Shown here one piece after another: positions 60,832 to 64,000 of a stretch of 64,000 nucleotides of DNA. The position numbers and the translations under genes were made by a program. Position 1 is the stretch's first letter, and each line of letters opens with the position of its first letter. The stretch comes from an uncultured Bacteroidales bacterium (GTDB lineage Bacteria; Bacteroidota; Bacteroidia; Bacteroidales; FEN-979), in assembly GCA_903845055.1 (NCBI GenBank), contig CAIMWF010000062.1, positions 62,001-126,000 of the forward strand. Direction: 5' to 3'. The notes below the pieces were generated by a model. The model was not told the DNA's origin and made no database searches. It worked only from the letters and a program-made list of their open reading frames with translations.

Positions 60832-63015
60832 TTACCGGATGATGATCTCGTCGGCGAACAGCCAGCTCTTTTGACCTTTGCCCGCGTGCCATTTCGGACA
60901 TCTGCCCCTGTTTTTCGCAAACACCCTGACATACCTGAAAGACGCAGGGTGATTTTCTGCGGCCGACCGGCCATCCCTGGGAATATAAATGGGTTTAGCC
61001 TCCCGTATATTATGCCAGGTATAGGCTTTAATGGAGGCATCGCGGACCTTCTTCAGTTCCGTACCAGGGAATTCCGCCACTTTTGTGAAGTTCAACCCGT
61101 CGTCGGAAATACTGATTTCCACCTGCTTCGGCAGGAAAATCCATGCCCCCGCATCCTCAAGCATCGAAACAGTGACCGAATCAGCATGGTAAACGGCACC
61201 GAGATCGACCACTGCATCCAGGTCAACCCCAAGGTAGCCCTGCCAGTGCCCGTCGGAGTATATCACCGAGCCGTTGATGCCGTCGAGCAAGGCATTTTTC
61301 CCGCCGGGGTATTCCTCTGAAAATGGAAATACCGTCGAAACATGCCTGTCCACCCCGAGGTGATTGCGGTATACGATCCTGCTGGTGATCGCTGAGCCAA
61401 GAGCGCCTTTGAAAGCACGGGCCCTGACATCCGCTGAACCATCGAGCAGGATGCTGTCGCGGTAAACCGGCGAGCCCGGCCCGGGGTCACCTCCGTTGAG
61501 CGTATAATGAATCCGGCAGTCTTTATCATTGCATGACATGACGATATGCTTCTTTTTACCTGTGCTGTCGGGGTTTATGTCAATTTTTACATTCCTGACC
61601 AGCAGGGAAATGGTATCCGTTCGGAACGCGGAAGCCGGCAATCCAGCCTGGTTGAACAGGTTGACCGAATCGGCATCGTTAAAGGCATACCTCAGGAACA
61701 GGGGGTTTCGGAGACTGTCGGATGCAACGACCAAGGTTCGGCCCTCGATCCGGGCTCTTGCCGGTTTAAAGATTCCGTCGCTCCCCGCCAGTGCAAAGCA
61801 TGAAGGGGTTCCTCCCTTCGAAAAAAGACTGTCGGCCGCATCAAAAAACACCCGGAATCCGTTTCCCTCCCTCCTGGCCTCCGTGAAGACAGGTCCGGAA
61901 TGAAATACGTGAACATTCCCGTAGGTCTTTGCCATCGCAAGCAGGGCAAGCCTCTGCCCCACAGCAGGCTTGTTTTTCGGATGGATGTCGAGGGTGTTGC
62001 CGATATCCATCGTCACGGCCATACCCGTATTCGGAAGAAGGAGCGCTTTCGCCTGTGCCTCACGGAGATAAGCAGCAGCCGGGAAAGACTCGTGGTAATC
62101 GAAGGGAGCGATCTGGACAAAATAGAAAGGAAAATCCCCGAGGTTCCAGGCGTTTCTCCAGTTCCGGATCATGGCGGGAAAGAGGGACCCGTAAAGATCG
62201 GCATCCGTTATGTTGGTCTCGCCCTGGTACCAGATGACACCCCTGATACCATATTTTCGGAGCGGATGGATCATGGCATTGTATAGCCCCGACAGCCTGT
62301 TTATGCGGCGTACCTGCGCGTTGGGAGAGGCAAGATAGTACCGGAGGAGGGGGTCGGATGCCACCGTGGTGCTGTCGGTCCAGGCTTCGGCAGGGGTGCC
62401 TCCGATGGCCGAACAGATCAGCCCGACGGGGACGCCAAGCCAGTCGGAAAGGCATTTCCCGAAAAACCAGGCTGTGGCGCTGAAACCCGCAACGCTCTTC
62501 ACCCCGGCATGCTGCCATGCAACTGCGCAGGAATCCATCGGTTCACGGGCTGTAGCGTGTTTCACCATGCAAAGCCTGACCGTTGAATAACCGTTCTTTT
62601 TCAGCTCCTTTTTCTCCTGCGGAAACAATTTCCAGCCGCCGAGCATCCTGATGGTAAATTCCATGTTCGACTGCCCGGAACAGAGCCATACCTCACCAAC
62701 CAGCACATCGGATAAAACAATGGTATTATCACCCTTTACCGTAAGCGTATAGGGTCCCCCGGCCCTGCCGGTCGGGATCCGGGTCAGCCAGGTGCCGGAG
62801 GTATTCGTTGTGACCGTGACGCTTTCATCGAGCCAGCTTGCCTTCACCGTGACTTTCTCCCCGGGAGTTGCCCAGCCCCAGATATTCACGACCGACTCTC
62901 TTTGCAGGACCATCCCCGGGGAAAGTACCGAGGGCAGCCTGACAGCAGCCTTTCCGGGCTGTGCCGAAAGCAACAAAATGATAATGACCAGCTTCCTCCA
63001 AAACATCATAAGCAA
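60832..63015 (-). CDS. Sialate O-acetylesterase-like protein
   Basis: Exported SGNH-type esterase of 727 residues, removing O-acetyl groups from sialic acids or other glycans. Signal peptide (about 1-23); a beta-rich insert domain; the esterase motif WLCSGQSNMEF with Ser116; GVIWYQGETN and a distal D-x-H (LDIHPKNK); then a chitobiase/FN3-like domain with HYTLNGGDPGPGSPVY and a C-terminal discoidin-like carbohydrate-binding domain (about 590-727). The add-on domains suggest action on complex polysaccharides outside the cytoplasm. It is divergent from the OmpA gene. Confidence 0.9.
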   Translation of the reverse strand: MLMMFWRKLVIIILLLSAQPGKAAVRLPSVLSPGMVLQRESVVNIWGWATPGEKVTVKASWLDESVTVTTNTSGTWLTRIPTGRAGGPYTLTVKGDNTIVLSDVLVGEVWLCSGQSNMEFTIRMLGGWKLFPQEKKELKKNGYSTVRLCMVKHATAREPMDSCAVAWQHAGVKSVAGFSATAWFFGKCLSDWLGVPVGLICSAIGGTPAEAWTDSTTVASDPLLRYYLASPNAQVRRINRLSGLYNAMIHPLRKYGIRGVIWYQGETNITDADLYGSLFPAMIRNWRNAWNLGDFPFYFVQIAPFDYHESFPAAAYLREAQAKALLLPNTGMAVTMDIGNTLDIHPKNKPAVGQRLALLAMAKTYGNVHVFHSGPVFTEARREGNGFRVFFDAADSLFSKGGTPSCFALAGSDGIFKPARARIEGRTLVVASDSLRNPLFLRYAFNDADSVNLFNQAGLPASAFRTDTISLLVRNVKIDINPDSTGKKKHIVMSCNDKDCRIHYTLNGGDPGPGSPVYRDSILLDGSADVRARAFKGALGSAITSRIVYRNHLGVDRHVSTVFPFSEEYPGGKNALLDGINGSVIYSDGHWQGYLGVDLDAVVDLGAVYHADSVTVSMLEDAGAWIFLPKQVEISISDDGLNFTKVAEFPGTELKKVRDASIKAYTWHNIREAKPIYIPRDGRSAAENHPASFRYVRVFAKNRGRCPKWHAGKGQKSWLFADEIIIR

Positions 63016-63073
63016 CGGTATTTAAAACAATATTAAGAAAAAAGGCTTTAGGTTCAATAAAATAAAATCTCCC

Positions 63074-63081
63074 TATCTTTG
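63074..63081 (+). promoter_or_regulatory. Bacteroidota -7 box (TATCTTTG) for OmpA-family gene
   Basis: Perfect TAnnTTTG match 44 bases before the ATG at 63126. Confidence 0.6.
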
Positions 63082-63125
63082 CTGGTCGAATAAGGAATGC
63101 TGATCACACGCCAAACTGATTGAGT

Positions 63126-63830
63126 ATGAATAAACCAGGCATGGGTCCGACCCTGTTGCTCTTCGTTATTTGTTGTTTCTGGTCTGCCGTTGCCAGGTCG
63201 CAGGAGGTCAAGCCTTCTGAAAATGAAGCCATATTCAATGTGGTTGCCACCAGTAAAAGCGGTAAACCAAGGCAGGGGGAGGTTATTTCGCTCATCAGCC
63301 TGAAATCGAAAAAGAGCTATGCGGGCACCACAAATTCCGACGGGAAATGCACCATCAACATGCCTTCAGCCGACAAATACGACATTTTTTACAAATATTT
63401 CGGCCAGCAGGTCAGGTATCATGACATCGACGTTCCCGGCGGCGACCACCGGATGACCTATACCTTCAACATGAAGTATGACCCGCCGAAGGTTTTTGAA
63501 CTGAAAAATGTCTTTTTCGACACAGGCAAAGCCTCCCTGCGGCCGGAATCGGGCCCCGCGTTGAACGAACTCGTGGAGGCCCTGAAGGCGAAACCATCCC
63601 TGGTGATCGAGATTGCAGGCCATACCGACAACGTGGGATCGGTTGAATCAAACCAACAGCTTTCCGCGGGCCGGGCACAGTCGGTCAGGAATTACCTGCT
63701 GCACAAAGGGGTTGCCCCCGGGCAGGTAACCGCAAAGGGATACGGCGAAACGCAGCCTGTTGCTGATAATTCAACTGATGAGGGCCGCCAGAAAAACAGG
63801 CGGACCGAAGTAAGGATCATAAACGATTAA
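63126..63830 (+). CDS. OmpA-family peptidoglycan-binding protein
   Basis: Exported protein of 234 residues. Signal peptide (about 1-26), a carboxypeptidase-regulatory/Cna-B-like beta sandwich (about 35-108; TTNSDGKCTINMPSADKYDI) and a C-terminal OmpA domain (about 118-234) with FFDTGKASLRPESGPALNEL, IEIAGHTDNVGSVESNQQLS and GYGETQPVADNSTDEGRQKN, where the Asp and Arg contact diaminopimelate. It tethers the outer membrane to peptidoglycan. No barrel domain precedes it. An in-frame TTG at 63120 is less likely than ATG 63126. Confidence 0.93.
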   Translation: MNKPGMGPTLLLFVICCFWSAVARSQEVKPSENEAIFNVVATSKSGKPRQGEVISLISLKSKKSYAGTTNSDGKCTINMPSADKYDIFYKYFGQQVRYHDIDVPGGDHRMTYTFNMKYDPPKVFELKNVFFDTGKASLRPESGPALNELVEALKAKPSLVIEIAGHTDNVGSVESNQQLSAGRAQSVRNYLLHKGVAPGQVTAKGYGETQPVADNSTDEGRQKNRRTEVRIIND

Positions 63831-63832
63831 CC

Positions 63833-64000
63833 ATGCGTTCTGAAATTACCGCAAACAACGAATACCACACACCGGAAAACACATCACACCTGCTGCTGGA
63901 CCGGATTACCTTCTGCACCCGTTTTGTTTTCACCGGGCTCTTTTTAAGAACGGTCTTCAGGTCGCGCAGTCTCGCCCGCAAAGGAGTTTACGATGCGCAA
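63833..64000 (+). CDS. Partial gene at window end, function uncertain
   Basis: Open frame of 56 codons running off the window, starting 2 bases after the OmpA-family stop, so probably cotranscribed. The visible stretch, LLDRITFCTRFVFTGLFLRT followed by VFRSRSLARKGVYDAQ, resembles the N-terminus of some 1-acylglycerol-phosphate acyltransferases, but the catalytic HX4D block would lie outside. Not firmly assignable. Confidence 0.45.
   Translation, partial: MRSEITANNEYHTPENTSHLLLDRITFCTRFVFTGLFLRTVFRSRSLARKGVYDAQ

Overview
The window is chromosomal DNA of a Bacteroidota bacterium, most likely an uncultured member of the Bacteroidales or a close relative. The evidence is the repeated -7 box TAnnTTTG upstream of genes, a type IX secretion (type B) C-terminal sorting domain, an lpxD-like gene next to efp, a fused E1 alpha/beta 2-oxoacid dehydrogenase, DUF6427 and DUF4369-type proteins, and anaerobe-type ferredoxin oxidoreductases beside rubredoxin and rubrerythrin. 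No rRNA, tRNA, CRISPR array, transposase or integrase was seen. Coding density is high and genes run on both strands.

Layout. 0-8 kb: end of efp, an LpxD-like acyltransferase, then a minus-strand polysaccharide block (O-antigen ligase/polymerase-like, two tandem Wzz-like proteins, a Wzx-like flippase) and a divergent glycosyltransferase followed by purD. 9-21 kb: a DUF6427 membrane protein, rnhB, a large anchored propeller-like protein, a GH73/LysM hydrolase, a MurD-MurL peptidoglycan pair, yqgE, an Mpv17-like membrane protein and a T9SS cargo protein. 21-27 kb: an aminotransferase, a four-gene 2-oxoacid:ferredoxin oxidoreductase operon (korDABC type), TIGR02757, a CDF-like transporter and a Pmp3 protein. 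27-38 kb: an oxidative-stress group (PrxQ, glutathione peroxidase-like, rubredoxin, rubrerythrin), the fused E1 enzyme, an MnmD-like methyltransferase, an ECF sigma/Spy-CpxP envelope-stress operon, a PolB-like exonuclease, a NUDIX protein, a lipoprotein and LpxH. 38-45 kb: a small ferredoxin, a second (two-subunit) 2-oxoacid:ferredoxin oxidoreductase, tilS and dsbD. 45.4-52.9 kb: an accessory same-strand cluster of six poorly known genes, partly AT-rich. 53-64 kb: an M20 peptidase, sucA-sucB, nadB, a gamma carbonic anhydrase, a sialate O-acetylesterase, an OmpA-family protein and a gene cut by the window end.

Functional themes. Four separate 2-oxoacid oxidising systems (two ferredoxin-linked, two lipoate/NAD-type E1 enzymes) suggest flexible electron routing between reduced ferredoxin and NADH. 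The murD-murL overlap points to D-glutamate being made on the UDP-MurNAc-peptide by epimerisation rather than from free D-Glu. Many intergenic gaps carry short imperfect tandem arrays with 7- or 8-bp units that differ from locus to locus; three genes end inside such arrays and one gene appears to start at the edge of one.

The most novel-looking region is 45.7-52.9 kb: a signal-peptide membrane protein with a duplicated two-TM C-terminal module, a leaderless SH3-like/subtilisin protease, a 697-residue exported protein with a barrel-like C-terminus, a membrane-anchored protein, a GH25 lysozyme without signal peptide and a polytopic membrane protein. Its function is not known to me; an envelope-associated antagonism or defence role is only a hypothesis.
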